A DNA stretch of 64,000 nt from Afipia sp. (GCA_024707075.1 JANQAK010000001.1:1200001-1264000); one strand, 5' to 3'. Counted from the stretch's first letter, positions 32,068 to 43,579 are shown. The notes: generated by a model from the letters alone, not told the origin. Numbers and translations: made by a program.

Positions 32068-34521
32068 CTACCCGAAGCGCTCTTCGTCCTCGGGTACGAG
32101 AATTTCGCGTTTACCGGCATGATTGGCCTGCCCAACGATGCCTTCCAGTTCCATCCGCTCCATCAGGGTGGCGGCGCGGTTGTAGCCGATCTGGAGCCGG
32201 CGCTGGATGTAACTGGTTGAGGCCTTGCGGTCGCGCTTGACGATAGCCACCGCCTGCGAAAACAGATCGCCTTCGCCGCCATTGGCGCCCATGCTGGTGC
32301 CGTCGAATACCGCGTTGCCTTCCTCGTCGGTTTCTTCTTCCGCCGTGACTGCCTCGAGATATTCCGGCTGACCCTGCGCCTTGAGATGGCGGACGATCTT
32401 CTCGACTTCCTCGTCCGACACGAACGGGCCGTGGACGCGGCTTATGCGCCCGCCGCCCGCCATGTAGAGCATGTCGCCCTGGCCGAGCAGTTGCTCGGCG
32501 CCCATTTCACCGAGGATGGTGCGGCTGTCGATTTTCGACGTGACCTGGAAGGAAATGCGGGTCGGGAAGTTCGCCTTGATGGTGCCGGTGATGACGTCCA
32601 CCGACGGGCGCTGCGTCGCGAGGATCACATGCAGTCCCGCCGCGCGCGCCATTTGCGCAAGACGCTGCACCGCGCCTTCGATGTCCTTGCCGGCCACCAT
32701 CATCAGGTCGGCCATTTCGTCGACGATGATGACGATATAGGGCAGTGGCTCTAGTTCGAGCTTCTCTTCCTCGTAGATCGCCTTGCCGGTCTCCTTGTCG
32801 AAGCCGGTATGCACCGTGCGCGTCAGTTCCTCGCCCTTGGCTTTCGCCTCGGCGACGCGCGCGTTGTAGCCGTCGATGTTGCGCACGCCGAGCTTGGACA
32901 TGCTCTTGTAGCGCTGCTCCATTTCGCGCACCGCCCACTTCAGCGCGACCACGGCCTTCTTCGGATCGGTGACGACCGGTGTCAGCAGGTGCGGGATGCC
33001 GTCATAGACCGACAGTTCGAGCATCTTTGGATCGACCATGATGAGACGGCACTGGTCCGGACGCAGCCGGTAAACCAGCGACAGGATCATGGTGTTGATG
33101 GCGACGGATTTGCCCGAACCGGTGGTGCCGGCGATGAGCAGATGCGGCATGCGCGCGAGATCGACGATCACCGAGACGCCGCCGATGGTCTTGCCGAGGC
33201 ACAGCGGCAGCTTGGCGGAGGATTTGTTGCCCTCCTTGGCGACCAGCAGTTCGCGCAGATAGACCTTCTCACGATGATGGTTCGGCAGTTCGATGCCGAT
33301 GGCGTTGCGGCCGGGGACGACGGCGACGCGGGCCGACACCGCGCTCATGGAGCGGGCGATGTCGTCGGCGAGGCCGATCACGCGCGACGACTTGATGCCG
33401 GGCGCGGGCTCCAGTTCGTACAGCGTGACGACGGGGCCGGGATGCGCGTTGGTGATCTCGCCGCGCACGCCGAAGTCTTGCAGCACGCCTTCCAGTGCGC
33501 GCGAATTGGCTTCGAGTTCATCCTTGCTCAGCGTCATGCGGTCCGACGACTTGGGAGCCGCCAGCACCGAGATCGGCGGCAGCACGAAGACGCCCTTGCG
33601 GCTGGTGGGGCGCTGCTCGGCGCGCTTGCGCGGCGCGCGGGCCACGGGTTCCTCCTCTTCCTCGTCGTCCTCTTCCTCGTCTTCTTCCTCTTCGTATTCT
33701 TCCTGCGGCACCAGCGACGGCGCCCGGCGCCCATTGCCGAGGTTCGGCTCCATCCGCTCGAAGGACGCGGTGCGCCGGGATTCCGTGCGTCCCACCAGCA
33801 TGGCGAAGACAGCCGAAAGCGCGCGCATCACGCGCACCTTTGCGCTCATGGCGGTGTGAACGATCCATCCCAGCGAGATCGAGCTGCGGTCGTCCTCTTC
33901 TTCGACGTCGTCATCGATCATCGGCGGCCGCGTGCGTTCGACGATCTTTTTCCTTGCGCCTGCGCCGCAGGCAAAAACGAGGCTGATGATCATGGCCGCA
34001 AACAGGATCAGTCCCAGCACGCTGCGATAGATGACGCCGGGAGGCCCGAATACCACCGCCGGAAAACGGACCAGCGCATCGCCCACGACGCCGCCGAGGC
34101 CCGTCGGCAGTGGCCATGCGCCGCTGCGCGGCAGGCAGCTTGCAAAACCCGCCGCGATCACGGCGCAGAGAATCCAGCACGCGATCCGCAAGGCTTCGCG
34201 GTCGAAATGACGATGCGTCACCAGCCGCCATCCCCATACCGCCACCGGCAGGATCAGCATGATCGAACCCAGACCCAGAATCTGCATCAGCATGTCGGCG
34301 CCGATCGCGCCCGGCTTGCCCATCAGGTTGCGGATCGGACCGGAGGTGGCGTGGCTGAGGCTCGGATCCTGCACCGACCATGTCATGAGGGCCGCGGCAG
34401 CGACGCAGGACAGCGCAATGACGCCAAGGCCCGTGAGTTCGCGCAAACGCCGGCCGAGCATTTCTCGGATCGGATCGGAGATCTGGCCGACGATGGGAAT
34501 GACGCGTTCGATCGCTGGCAT
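32068..34521 (-). CDS. ftsK: DNA translocase FtsK
   Basis: FtsK pumps the chromosome ends through the closing septum toward the dif site. The 817-residue protein has four or five N-terminal membrane segments (to about residue 190), a linker with a run of Glu/Asp near residue 280, and the motor domain with Walker A AGTTGSGKS near 475 and Walker B PYIVIIVDEMADLM near 605. The C-terminal gamma winged helix that reads KOPS sites is present (STSYIQRRLQIGYNRAATLMERME). It is 5 bases before the downstream aminotransferase's end, so the two are adjacent on the same strand. Confidence 0.97.
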   Translation of the reverse strand: MPAIERVIPIVGQISDPIREMLGRRLRELTGLGVIALSCVAAAALMTWSVQDPSLSHATSGPIRNLMGKPGAIGADMLMQILGLGSIMLILPVAVWGWRLVTHRHFDREALRIACWILCAVIAAGFASCLPRSGAWPLPTGLGGVVGDALVRFPAVVFGPPGVIYRSVLGLILFAAMIISLVFACGAGARKKIVERTRPPMIDDDVEEEDDRSSISLGWIVHTAMSAKVRVMRALSAVFAMLVGRTESRRTASFERMEPNLGNGRRAPSLVPQEEYEEEEDEEEDDEEEEEPVARAPRKRAEQRPTSRKGVFVLPPISVLAAPKSSDRMTLSKDELEANSRALEGVLQDFGVRGEITNAHPGPVVTLYELEPAPGIKSSRVIGLADDIARSMSAVSARVAVVPGRNAIGIELPNHHREKVYLRELLVAKEGNKSSAKLPLCLGKTIGGVSVIVDLARMPHLLIAGTTGSGKSVAINTMILSLVYRLRPDQCRLIMVDPKMLELSVYDGIPHLLTPVVTDPKKAVVALKWAVREMEQRYKSMSKLGVRNIDGYNARVAEAKAKGEELTRTVHTGFDKETGKAIYEEEKLELEPLPYIVIIVDEMADLMMVAGKDIEGAVQRLAQMARAAGLHVILATQRPSVDVITGTIKANFPTRISFQVTSKIDSRTILGEMGAEQLLGQGDMLYMAGGGRISRVHGPFVSDEEVEKIVRHLKAQGQPEYLEAVTAEEETDEEGNAVFDGTSMGANGGEGDLFSQAVAIVKRDRKASTSYIQRRLQIGYNRAATLMERMELEGIVGQANHAGKREILVPEDEERFG

Positions 34522-34526
34522 GTTTC

Positions 34527-35767
34527 CTACTCGCCCCGCGCTTCGTTCAAGACTTCGACCATGCGATGCAATGCTTCGGCTGTTGTTTCACTGTCCTGCA
34601 CCATGGCGACGCGGATGTAGCCTGCGCCGGGATTGCTGCCGTCGGCCTGCGGCCTTGCAAGATAACTTCCCGGCACCACACGCACGCCGCCGTTCCTGAA
34701 GAGTTTCACCGTGGCCGCTTCGTCGCCGCCATGCGCGGAGACATCGAGCCAGATGCAGAAACCGCCGGCAGGCCGCCGGTAGCCGAAACGATTGCCGAGA
34801 ATCTGGTCGGCGAGATCGAACTTGATCCGGTAGAGCCTGCGGTTCTCATCAACATGGGTTTCGTCGCTGTAGGCGGCCACCGCAACATGCTGCAACGGCA
34901 CCGGCACCTGCGGAGCGGCGACGTTGCGCAGCTCGTGGAAGCGCGCCAGAAAATTCCTGTCGCCGGCGACGAAGCCGACGCGCATGCCCGGCAGGTTCGA
35001 GCGCTTGGAGAGCGATTGGAATGCGGCCACGTTGGCGAAATCATCTCCGGCCGAGGCCAGCATGCTGCCGGGCGCGTCCTGGGTGTAGATCTCGGAATAG
35101 CATTCGTCGCTGAGCACCATGAACCCGTGACGGTCGGCGAGCTGCTTGACGCGATCGAAATAGGCGCGCGAGGCCACCGAGCCTTGCGGGTTGGCCGGCG
35201 AGGCGAGGTAGAAAGCGACCGTGCGCTCAAGGGTCTCGGTGCTCAGCGAATCGAGATCGGGCAGGAAGCCGTTGTCGCGTGTGGTCGGCAGAAACACCGC
35301 TTCGCATCCCCCGCCCGCGCGCCGGCCGCATAGGCCGGATAAAACGGATTGGGCATCAGGATCGCAGGCGTGCCCTTGCGCGGGCTGACGTAACGCGCCG
35401 CCGCGATGCCCGCGAAGAACAGACCCTCGCGGCTGCCGTTGAGCACCAGGATTTCGGTCTCCGGATCGAGCGCCCTTGTCAGGCCGAATCGCTTCGTGGC
35501 CCATGCCGCGGCGGCCTGCCGAAAGGGTTCGATCCCGCGCGCGATGGGGTAGCGGCCGAAATCGTTGATGTGCTTGGCCAGGATCGGCCCGACAAAGCCC
35601 GGCACGGGGTGCTGCGGCTCCCCAAGGGACAGGTTTATCAATGGCTTACCCGGCTTATACGGGCTCAGCAGCTCGGTCAGCCGGGCAAAGGGCGACCGCT
35701 CGCCGGCCTGAGCACCATCTTGGGCGCCGGCAGGGGAAGCCGTGCGGGAAGAAGCGGTCGTGGCCAT
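34527..35767 (-). pseudogene. PLP-dependent class I/II aminotransferase (DapC-like), frameshifted
   Basis: Fold-type I aminotransferase, about 413 codons if repaired. The first frame begins MATTASSRTASPAGAQ and has LSLGEPQHPVPGF and LVLNGSREGLFFAG, then NPFYPAYAAGARAG. A break in a run of five C at 35308-35312 shifts to the frame with GCEAVFLPTTRDNGFLPDL, SPANPQGSVAS, VLSDECYSEIY, and the PLP Lys region QSLSKRSNLPGMRVGF. One extra base in the run restores the whole protein. Similar proteins at this position are annotated as succinyl-diaminopimelate or other aminotransferases; the substrate is not certain. It is 5 bases upstream of ftsK. A sequencing error is likely. Confidence 0.85.
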
Positions 35768-36075
35768 ATCAGAGCGCCAGCACTTTAAGGTCCGTCATTG
35801 CGCCGGGGTTGGTCACGCAATCACGCGGGATTTGATCACACCACCATAGGTGCGGCGAGGTTAAGACGCGATTAACCATCGCAGATCGGGTGTGCGCCCA
35901 GCGCGTCCTTGAGGCGGGACGACCCCTTCGGCCTTCTTGGGCCGGGACAAAACCGGCGCGCAAAAAAAGTAAGGGCCCCAGCTTGCGCTGGGGCCCTCCG
36001 ACGGAAAGGGCATTGCCGGGTTTGTGCCCTGACCGTTGTTCGTTCCCGCGACCCGTGAGGTTCGCGGCGAGTCGC
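35768..36075. other. Gene-free interval between the aminotransferase and amtB
   Basis: Both flanking genes are on the minus strand, so this is the aminotransferase promoter region plus the amtB trailer. The only clear structure is the terminator at 35962-35998. The rest shows no coding sequence or other motif. Confidence 0.5.
35962..35998 (-). terminator. Rho-independent terminator of the glnK-amtB transcript
   Basis: On the minus strand, a perfect 10-bp stem GGGCCCCAGC / GCTGGGGCCC with a four-base loop is followed by TTACTTTTTTTGC. It lies about 80 bases after the amtB stop. Confidence 0.92.
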
Positions 36076-37518
<1,443 letters not shown>

Positions 37519-37556
37519 TTGGTTATACTCCTGATGAAGATGAGGTTTGCGCGAAA

Positions 37557-37949
<393 letters not shown>

Positions 37950-37999
37950 TCACCACGCGAAGAAAGATCACTACGCGGGCACAGCCGGCTCCCATAGAA

Positions 38000-38014
38000 T
38001 CAAATGCCGTGCCA
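38000..38014 (-). promoter_or_regulatory. Sigma-54-type promoter upstream of glnK
   Basis: The minus strand reads TGGCACGGCATTTGA. The -24 element TGGCACG is perfect, and the -12 element is TTGA where TTGC is standard. Position is about 105 bases before the glnK ATG. NtrC-dependent, nitrogen-limited expression of glnK-amtB is expected. An imperfect GCAC-N8-GTGC palindrome at 38059-38074 could be a weak NtrC site. Confidence 0.7.
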
Positions 38015-38228
38015 GAACCGCCAAATTCCCTAACGGTTTATGAATCCGAGGCTTTTCGGCACGCAGGGGGGTGCTGAAGGATTGGGCGCTTTTATCCCGC
38101 CTAAAAGATCAACAGCAATGCCAAAAACATAGGCATGGCAGACTGCCGACACATTCCTGCCCACCAGACAAGCAAAAGGTATCGGTGACCGGTAAAATCG
38201 GTCCTTCAGCGCCCTCAATTGCGGCGAT

Positions 38229-38654
38229 TTATGGGAGCGCCTCGACGTGCGGGATGATGTCGAGGCCTTCGATCCGTACTCGTAGGACACCCGCAGGTCC
38301 GCGAGCAGGTCTGCGATCTTCAGCAAGATGAACCCATTCCGCCGGTCCAGATGAACACCGCGGCGGCTCTGTAAGCCTAGGTCAGCCGCAGCAAGGGGTT
38401 GCCTTCGACCAGTCCGGCGGTTCCGCCGATTGCGCCATTGTCGCCAGCACGTTCTTCTTGCGCGCCATGCCGGCATAAAACAGTGCGAGACCCGGGATCG
38501 TCCTCATGAGAATGAATGCCATCGCCGCGATCATCCATGCGGTGTCGGCAGTGTCGATCTTTGAAGTGTCGGCGAACGCAGGCGTTGCGAAGACAAAGCA
38601 CGTAACGCAGATCGCCGCCGCGAACCGTGCGGCGGCGCGCGGCAATCTCAGCAT
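38229..38654 (-). pseudogene. Remnant of a second ammonium transporter gene
   Basis: The minus strand starts MLRLPRAAARFAAAICV with a signal segment and continues TAWMIAAMAFILMRTIPGL and ALFYAGMARKKNVLATMAQS, the N-terminus of AmtB. The sequence then jumps at about 38427 to GTAGLVEGNP and, after an in-frame stop and frame changes, to ILLKIADLLADLRVSYEYG and GLDIIPHVEALP with a stop at 38229. These are the AmtB C-terminal parts. About 340 codons of the pore are missing. The frame is open further upstream to 38708. It lies downstream of a second PII gene, so an intact glnK-amtB pair once stood here. Confidence 0.88.
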
Positions 38655-38732
38655 GGTCCCCGCGGCGCAGAAGACCTTGCTGCGTCTTGCGTGCGCCGCT
38701 GCGGTCACTTGGTGATGCTTATTTGTTTAAGC

Positions 38733-38800
38733 GCGATCTTATCCGAAAACCGGCTTCCACCCACGGATCATGCCCGAGGGCATGCTTTTCGGAATCATGC
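38733..38800. repeat. Dispersed short palindrome (ATGATCC/GGATCATGC type)
   Basis: TTATCCGAAAACCGG and GGATCATGCCCGAGGG / CATGCTTTTCGGAATCATGC form an imperfect hairpin. It is of the family at 14255 and 47905, here between the second PII gene and the amtB remnant. Confidence 0.6.
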
Positions 38801-38810
38801 TTCGAAAATT

Positions 38811-39158
<348 letters not shown>

Positions 39159-39209
39159 TCATCCCTTGAATTCAATGCGACGGCTTCACGCGTCTTTACT
39201 CGGACCTAT

Positions 39210-39223
39210 GCAAATTCGCTACC
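39210..39223 (-). promoter_or_regulatory. Sigma-54-type promoter upstream of the second PII gene
   Basis: The minus strand reads GGTAGCGAATTTGC, with GG and GC exactly 10 bases apart as the sigma-54 -24/-12 dinucleotides require, followed by A. It is about 61 bases before the ATG. An upstream NtrC site is not evident in the 180 bases beyond. Confidence 0.68.
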
Positions 39224-39402
39224 TTTTTGGGCAAAAAGGCAGAAAAATATGCAGGTTGGATCGAAAAGGATTGCGGCGGCGCGCGGTCAGTTTGTAGCAT
39301 TCGGTTGACTTGGGGGCCGAGACTGATCGCATCCGCTTCGATGCTGCAAAATGTCTTGCTGCTGGCCCCGTCGCATAAATTTCCGGACAATGAGGACATG
39401 GC

Positions 39403-40326
39403 ATGTCGGGGCGATCTTGGTTTGTTGCCGTCGGAGATAAGCAGGAAGGCCCCTATTCCGAGGGTGAGTTTCGCGACCTGATCGCGCGGGGCTCCGTCAG
39501 GCCGGATACATATGTATGGGCGGAGGGAATGCCGGCGTGGCAGTTTGCCGGCGACGTTCCAGGTCTGCTGTCGTCCGGCCGCACGACGCCTGTAACTCCG
39601 CGTCCTGCGGGTCCGGGGCAGGCGGCTTCATACGATTCCGCCAACAGCGGTACGCCGGGCGCTTTGGATTCCGATTTTCCGCTCTGGGAGTTTGTGTGGC
39701 GGAGTCTCGTGTTCGGCATCGGCTCGCTCTTCGTCATTCCGGTGCCATGGCTTCTGGTCTGGTATCTCAAGTGGCTCGTCCCGTGTGTGCGGGTGCCGGG
39801 GCGGCCGAACCTCAGCTTCGAGGGGACTGCGATGACGGTCGTTCCGTGGTATTTCGGGGCCGTCCTGCTTGCGATCGTCGTCTCTTTGATTGGAAGCCAG
39901 TTGCTCAGCAATCTGACGATCATTGTCCAAGTGGCGCTCTATTGGCTTTTCATCAAGTGGCTGGTTGCAAATCTCGCTTCCGATGGACGACCGCTTGGAC
40001 TGAGCTTTTCCGGAACGATCTGGACTTATCTCGGCTGGAACGTGCTGGTGTTTCTTTCGGTCTTCACCATCATTGGCTGGGCATGGGTCTATTCGGCGTG
40101 GACGCGGTGGCTTTGCCAGAACATCCAGGGCACACGCCGCGCGGTGATCTTCAATGGCTCCGGATTGGAAATTCTCTGGCGCGGAATCGTAACGATCATC
40201 GGCTGTGTATTGATCATTCCGATTCCGTGGGTCATCCGCTGGTATTGGCAGTGGTTCATCTCGCAGCTCGCGGTGGTGCCGCGCGGCACGTTATCCGGAC
40301 GGGCGATCGAAGCAGCGAGTGTTTGA
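39403..40326 (+). CDS. GYF_2 (DUF4339) domain plus DUF898-like repeat membrane protein
   Basis: A 307-residue protein. The N-terminal 55 residues are a GYF_2 domain (SWFVAVGDKQEGPYSEGEF, then GMPAWQFAGDVPGL). A Pro/Ala linker is followed by six or so hydrophobic segments from residue 93. The membrane part seems built from repeats of about 45-50 residues of the form PW/AW-x(3-7)-W-x-x-x-W followed by L-S-F-x-G-T: compare VPWLLVWYLKWLV...LSFEGT, LYWLFIKWLVAN...LSFSGT, and AWVYSAWTRWLCQN...VIFNGS. This resembles DUF898 (YjgN). Function unknown; the GYF part suggests binding of a Pro-rich partner. Confidence 0.8.
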   Translation: MSGRSWFVAVGDKQEGPYSEGEFRDLIARGSVRPDTYVWAEGMPAWQFAGDVPGLLSSGRTTPVTPRPAGPGQAASYDSANSGTPGALDSDFPLWEFVWRSLVFGIGSLFVIPVPWLLVWYLKWLVPCVRVPGRPNLSFEGTAMTVVPWYFGAVLLAIVVSLIGSQLLSNLTIIVQVALYWLFIKWLVANLASDGRPLGLSFSGTIWTYLGWNVLVFLSVFTIIGWAWVYSAWTRWLCQNIQGTRRAVIFNGSGLEILWRGIVTIIGCVLIIPIPWVIRWYWQWFISQLAVVPRGTLSGRAIEAASV

Positions 40327-40335
40327 CGGCGCGTT

Positions 40336-41212
40336 TCAGTCCTTCGGCTTTTCCTTGCGCTCGCGGACCGAGCCTTCCTGCGCGACCGACGACACCAGCG
40401 TGCCGTCCTGCTTGAAGATCAGGCCACGCGTCAGGCCGCGGCCATCCTGCGCGCTCGGGGAGTCCTGGCTGTAGAGCAGCCATTCGTCGGCGCGGAACGG
40501 CCGGTGAAACCACATCGCATGATCGAGGCTCGCGGGCATCATGCGCTTGTCGAACAGCGTGCGTCCGTAGCGCGCCATCACCGCGTCGAGCAGCGAGAAG
40601 TCCGACGCATAGGCCAGCGCGCACATGTGCAGCGCCGGATCGTCCGGCAGTTTCGCCACCGTGCGAGATCCAGACATGGATGCGGCCATCCTCGATCTTC
40701 TGGCCGAAGTAACGGCCGAGCTCGACCGGGCGCAGTTCGATCGGCCGGTCGGACTCGTAGTAGCGGCGGATGAATTCCGGCATCTCCTTGAAGATCGGCT
40801 GCTTCGACACTTCCTCCGCAGTGAGCTTCTCGGGTGGAGGGACGTCCGGCATTTTCTCCTGATGATTGAATGATCCTTCTTCCTCGGCGTGGAACGACAC
40901 CATGATGGAGAAGATCGCGTTGCCGTGCTGGATCGCCGTCACGCGCCGCGTCGAATAGCTCTTGCCGTCGCGCAGCCGCTCGACCTCGTAAACGATCGGG
41001 ATCTGCGGATCGCCGGGCAGGATGAAATAGCAGTGCAGCGAATGCGGCAGGCGGCCCTCGACCGTGCGGCATGCCGCCACCATCGCCTGGCCGATCACCT
41101 GTCCGCCGAACACGCGTTGCCAGCGTGTCTTGGGGCTGACACCGCGAAACAGGTTCACTTCGAGCTGTTCGATATCGAGGATCGAGAGCAGGTCAATCAG
41201 GCTTTTCGACAT
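40336..41212 (-). pseudogene. tesB: TesB-type acyl-CoA thioesterase II, frameshifted
   Basis: Hot-dog thioesterase that hydrolyses medium- and long-chain acyl-CoA. The first frame (from 41212) has MSKSLIDLLSILDIEQLEVN, FRGVSPKTRWQRVFGGQVIGQ and LHCYFILPGDPQIPI, and reaches RIHVWI. There a single extra base (GATCTCGCAC near 40666) breaks it. The second frame continues RTVAKLPDDPALHMCALAYA, SDFSLLDAV and the C-terminal half with the catalytic Asp/Gln region MPASLDHAMWFHRP. Repaired length is 291 residues, as in the family. The lesion matches the GATTC-to-GATCTC pattern seen in the ABC protein gene. It diverges from the UbiH-type gene. Confidence 0.87.
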
Positions 41213-41391
41213 TCACGATGTTCCGATCTTGGCGCACAGGCAGACGGGATGATTTCCGGCGGCCGCAAAACCCTGATAAACAATGGCTGGTGTCCCGCTT
41301 CCGGACCCATTCATAGGGCATATTTCCCTTATGGCCGGGCCTGAGGCAAGGGCGGTCGCTGAATACAGGTTAGACAAAAGTCCGGGGTCTC

Positions 41392-42612
41392 ATGTCATCG
41401 CAACGAAGCATTGTCATCGGAGGAGGCGCCTTCGCCGGTCTGGGACTGGCGCTGGCGCTGCGGCAGGGCCTTGGCCCGGATATTCCGATCATCGTCGGGG
41501 ATCCGGCGTTTGCCATGCGGCCGAGCCGCGATCCGCGCGCGTCCGCTATCGTCGCCGCCTGCCGTCGGCTGTTTACCGCGATCGGCGTGTGGGATGCCGT
41601 CGCGGAAACGGCGCAACCCATTCTCGACATGGTGGTGACCGATTCGCGGCTTGAGGATGTGGTGCGTCCGACATTCCTGACCTTCTCGGGCGAGGTCGAG
41701 CCCGGCGAGCCGTTTGCCCACATGGTCGAAAACCGTCTTCTGATCGATGCGCTGACGGCGCGCGCGGAAGCCGAAGGCATCGAGCTCAATGCAGTGGCGG
41801 TGTCCACTTACGACTCCAATCCGGACGGCACGCGTGTGACGCTGAGCGATGGCCGCGTGATTGACGCAAGCCTGCTGATCGCGGCTGACGGTGCAAAGTC
41901 GAGGCTGCGCGAGCGCGCCGGCATCGCAACCCACGGCTGGGACTACGACCAATCGGGCATCGTCGTCACCGTCGGTCATGAGCGCGATCATCAGGGCCGC
42001 GCCGAGGAACATTTCCTGCCCGCGGGACCGTTCGCGATTCTGCCGCTGAAAGGCAACCGTTCGTCGCTGGTCTGGACCGAGAGCCGGCGCGAAGCCGCGC
42101 GCATCGTCGATCTTCCCGCCGATGAATTCCAGGCCGAACTGGAAACCCGATTCGGGCTTCACCTCGGCGAGGTGAAGGCGCTCGACAAGCCGCGCGCGTT
42201 TCCGCTCGGCTATTTCGTCGCGCGTTCGTTTATCGCCGAACGCCTCGCGCTGATCGGTGACGCTGCGCATGTGATTCATCCGATTGCCGGGCAGGGGCTC
42301 AACATGGGCCTTAAGGACGCGGCGGCGCTGGCGGAAGTGATCGTCGATGCGGCGCGGCTCGGTATCGATCTGGGACAGGCCGATGTGCTGGAGCGCTATC
42401 AGCGCTGGCGGCGGTTCGACACGGTGGCGATGGGCGTCGCCACCAATTCGCTGAACATGCTGTTCTCGAACAAGTCGACGCTGCTGCGCACGGTGCGCGA
42501 CATTGGTCTCGGTCTGGTCGATCGCGTGCCGCCGCTGAAAAGTGCGTTCATCCGTCAGGCGGCAGGGTTATCCGGCGAGGTGCCGCGGCTGCTCAAGGGC
42601 GAGGTGCTGTAG
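41392..42612 (+). CDS. UbiH/UbiF-type FAD-dependent ubiquinone hydroxylase
   Basis: A flavin monooxygenase of 406 residues probably acting in ubiquinone synthesis. It begins MSSQRSIVIGGGAFAGLGLALAL with the dinucleotide-binding GxGxxG-like site, has LLIAADGAKSRLRERAGI near residue 160 (the DG motif), and GDAAHVIHPIAGQGLNMGLKD near 290 (the second FAD signature). Which ring position it hydroxylates cannot be told; UbiL, UbiM and UbiH types are related. It overlaps the convergent HAD gene by 20 bases at the stops, where a tandem duplication lies. Confidence 0.88.
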   Translation: MSSQRSIVIGGGAFAGLGLALALRQGLGPDIPIIVGDPAFAMRPSRDPRASAIVAACRRLFTAIGVWDAVAETAQPILDMVVTDSRLEDVVRPTFLTFSGEVEPGEPFAHMVENRLLIDALTARAEAEGIELNAVAVSTYDSNPDGTRVTLSDGRVIDASLLIAADGAKSRLRERAGIATHGWDYDQSGIVVTVGHERDHQGRAEEHFLPAGPFAILPLKGNRSSLVWTESRREAARIVDLPADEFQAELETRFGLHLGEVKALDKPRAFPLGYFVARSFIAERLALIGDAAHVIHPIAGQGLNMGLKDAAALAEVIVDAARLGIDLGQADVLERYQRWRRFDTVAMGVATNSLNMLFSNKSTLLRTVRDIGLGLVDRVPPLKSAFIRQAAGLSGEVPRLLKGEVL

Positions 42613-43261
42613 GTTCGCAGTAGCTTTTCTGCGTTCGCAGTAGTTTTTCTGCAATGTCAGCGGGCGTCTCGAACATCAATGAGGGTGATGTCGCGCCAAG
42701 TGCTTCGCGCGTGGCATAGCCCCAGGCCACGGCACCAAAGTGCGCGCCGGCTTTCGCGGTGGCCTCCGCATCGCGAATTTCATCACCGATACACAGCGTG
42801 TCTTCCGGCTTGACGTTCAGTTTCCGCATCACGCGGGTGAACAGGGCAGATTTGCCGAACAGCGATGCGCCGCAGCCGAACGCCGCGAACAATCGTTCCG
42901 CCTCGCCGAGCGATCTGCGCACATTCGATTCGGAATCGGAGGTCACGATCGCCAAAAGAATTTTTGCATCATGGAGCCGCTCAAGCATCTCGATTGATCT
43001 CGGAAACAATGGAATATCGCCGAGGTTCTCTGACTTGAGCTTGCGCATGTCGCGCGAGATCCATGGCAGCCGCCACATCGGGACTTCAAGATGCTTGATG
43101 ATCTCCCGTGACGTTTTCCCCCGCAGCATTTCGGCATCGGCGCCTTCGATGTGTTTGAAGCGGTGCTTCTCGGCGATCGAATTCACCACGCCGCGAAACC
43201 ACGGAAGGCTGTCGGACAACGTGCCGTCGAAGTCGAAGATCACGAGCTTGTAGGGGTGCAT
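42593..43261 (-). CDS. HAD-family hydrolase (phosphatase-like)
   Basis: A 222-residue haloacid-dehalogenase-type phosphatase starting at 43261 with MHPYKLVIFDFDGTLSDSLP, the DxDGT nucleophile motif. The cap helices follow; IVTSDSESNVRRSL is motif II, and CIGDEIRDAEATAKAG is motif IV with Asp residues for Mg2+. The last 15 residues are read through a 20-bp tandem duplication (42613-42652) that changes the frame: the ancestral end probably ran AEKLLRT then into another frame. Its substrate is unknown. It is on the minus strand after the Trm112-like gene. Confidence 0.88.
   Translation of the reverse strand: MHPYKLVIFDFDGTLSDSLPWFRGVVNSIAEKHRFKHIEGADAEMLRGKTSREIIKHLEVPMWRLPWISRDMRKLKSENLGDIPLFPRSIEMLERLHDAKILLAIVTSDSESNVRRSLGEAERLFAAFGCGASLFGKSALFTRVMRKLNVKPEDTLCIGDEIRDAEATAKAGAHFGAVAWGYATREALGATSPSLMFETPADIAEKLLRTQKSYCEPTAPRP
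42613..42652. repeat. 20-bp tandem duplication at the HAD gene 3' end
   Basis: The unit GTTCGCAGTAGCTTTTCTGC is present twice in tandem, the second copy differing by one base (T for C). Because 20 is not a multiple of three, it shifts the HAD frame at its C-terminus. It lies next to the stop of the convergent UbiH-type gene. Confidence 0.85.
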
Positions 43262-43299
43262 GGCGGATTGATCGGGCACGTGCGGAGCGCGGCCAGGTT

Positions 43300-43497
43300 T
43301 CAATCGATCCGGCGGGCTTCTTCCGGCAGCATGATAGGAATGCCGTCGCGGATCGGATAGGCGAGCTTGGCCGAACGGGAGATCAGTTCCTGCCGGGCGC
43401 TGTCGAACTCCAGCGGCCCCTTGGTCTGCGGGCAAACCAGAATCTCCAGAAGTTTCGGATCGACGCTGCTTTCGGGCCGGTCATTCGGCGAGGTCAT
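43300..43497 (-). CDS. Trm112-like UPF0434 protein
   Basis: A small 65-residue protein beginning [19 protein letters not shown] with [12 protein letters not shown] and [18 protein letters not shown] at the end. This is the UPF0434/Trm112 type, related to eukaryotic Trm112, a methyltransferase activator; bacterial partners are unproved. The frame extends upstream to 43557 but the start at 43497 fits the family. It sits between the LON-domain and HAD genes on the minus strand. Confidence 0.88.
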   Translation of the reverse strand: MTSPNDRPESSVDPKLLEILVCPQTKGPLEFDSARQELISRSAKLAYPIRDGIPIMLPEEARRID

Positions 43498-43579
43498 GTC
43501 ACTTAAGCTCCGCTTGGTCGGGTGTCGCGATTGCATAGCACGATGCGGGCAAAACAAAAAAACCGCGAGGGCTCCGCCG

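Noticed and set aside
32809-34620. 603-codon plus-strand open frame opposite ftsK
   Set aside because: Shadow of ftsK, with Arg/His-rich composition and no motifs.
38059-38074. NtrC site candidate GCAC-N8-GTGC upstream of glnK
   Set aside because: Spacing is one base longer than the standard site, so it is kept only as a note in the promoter entry.
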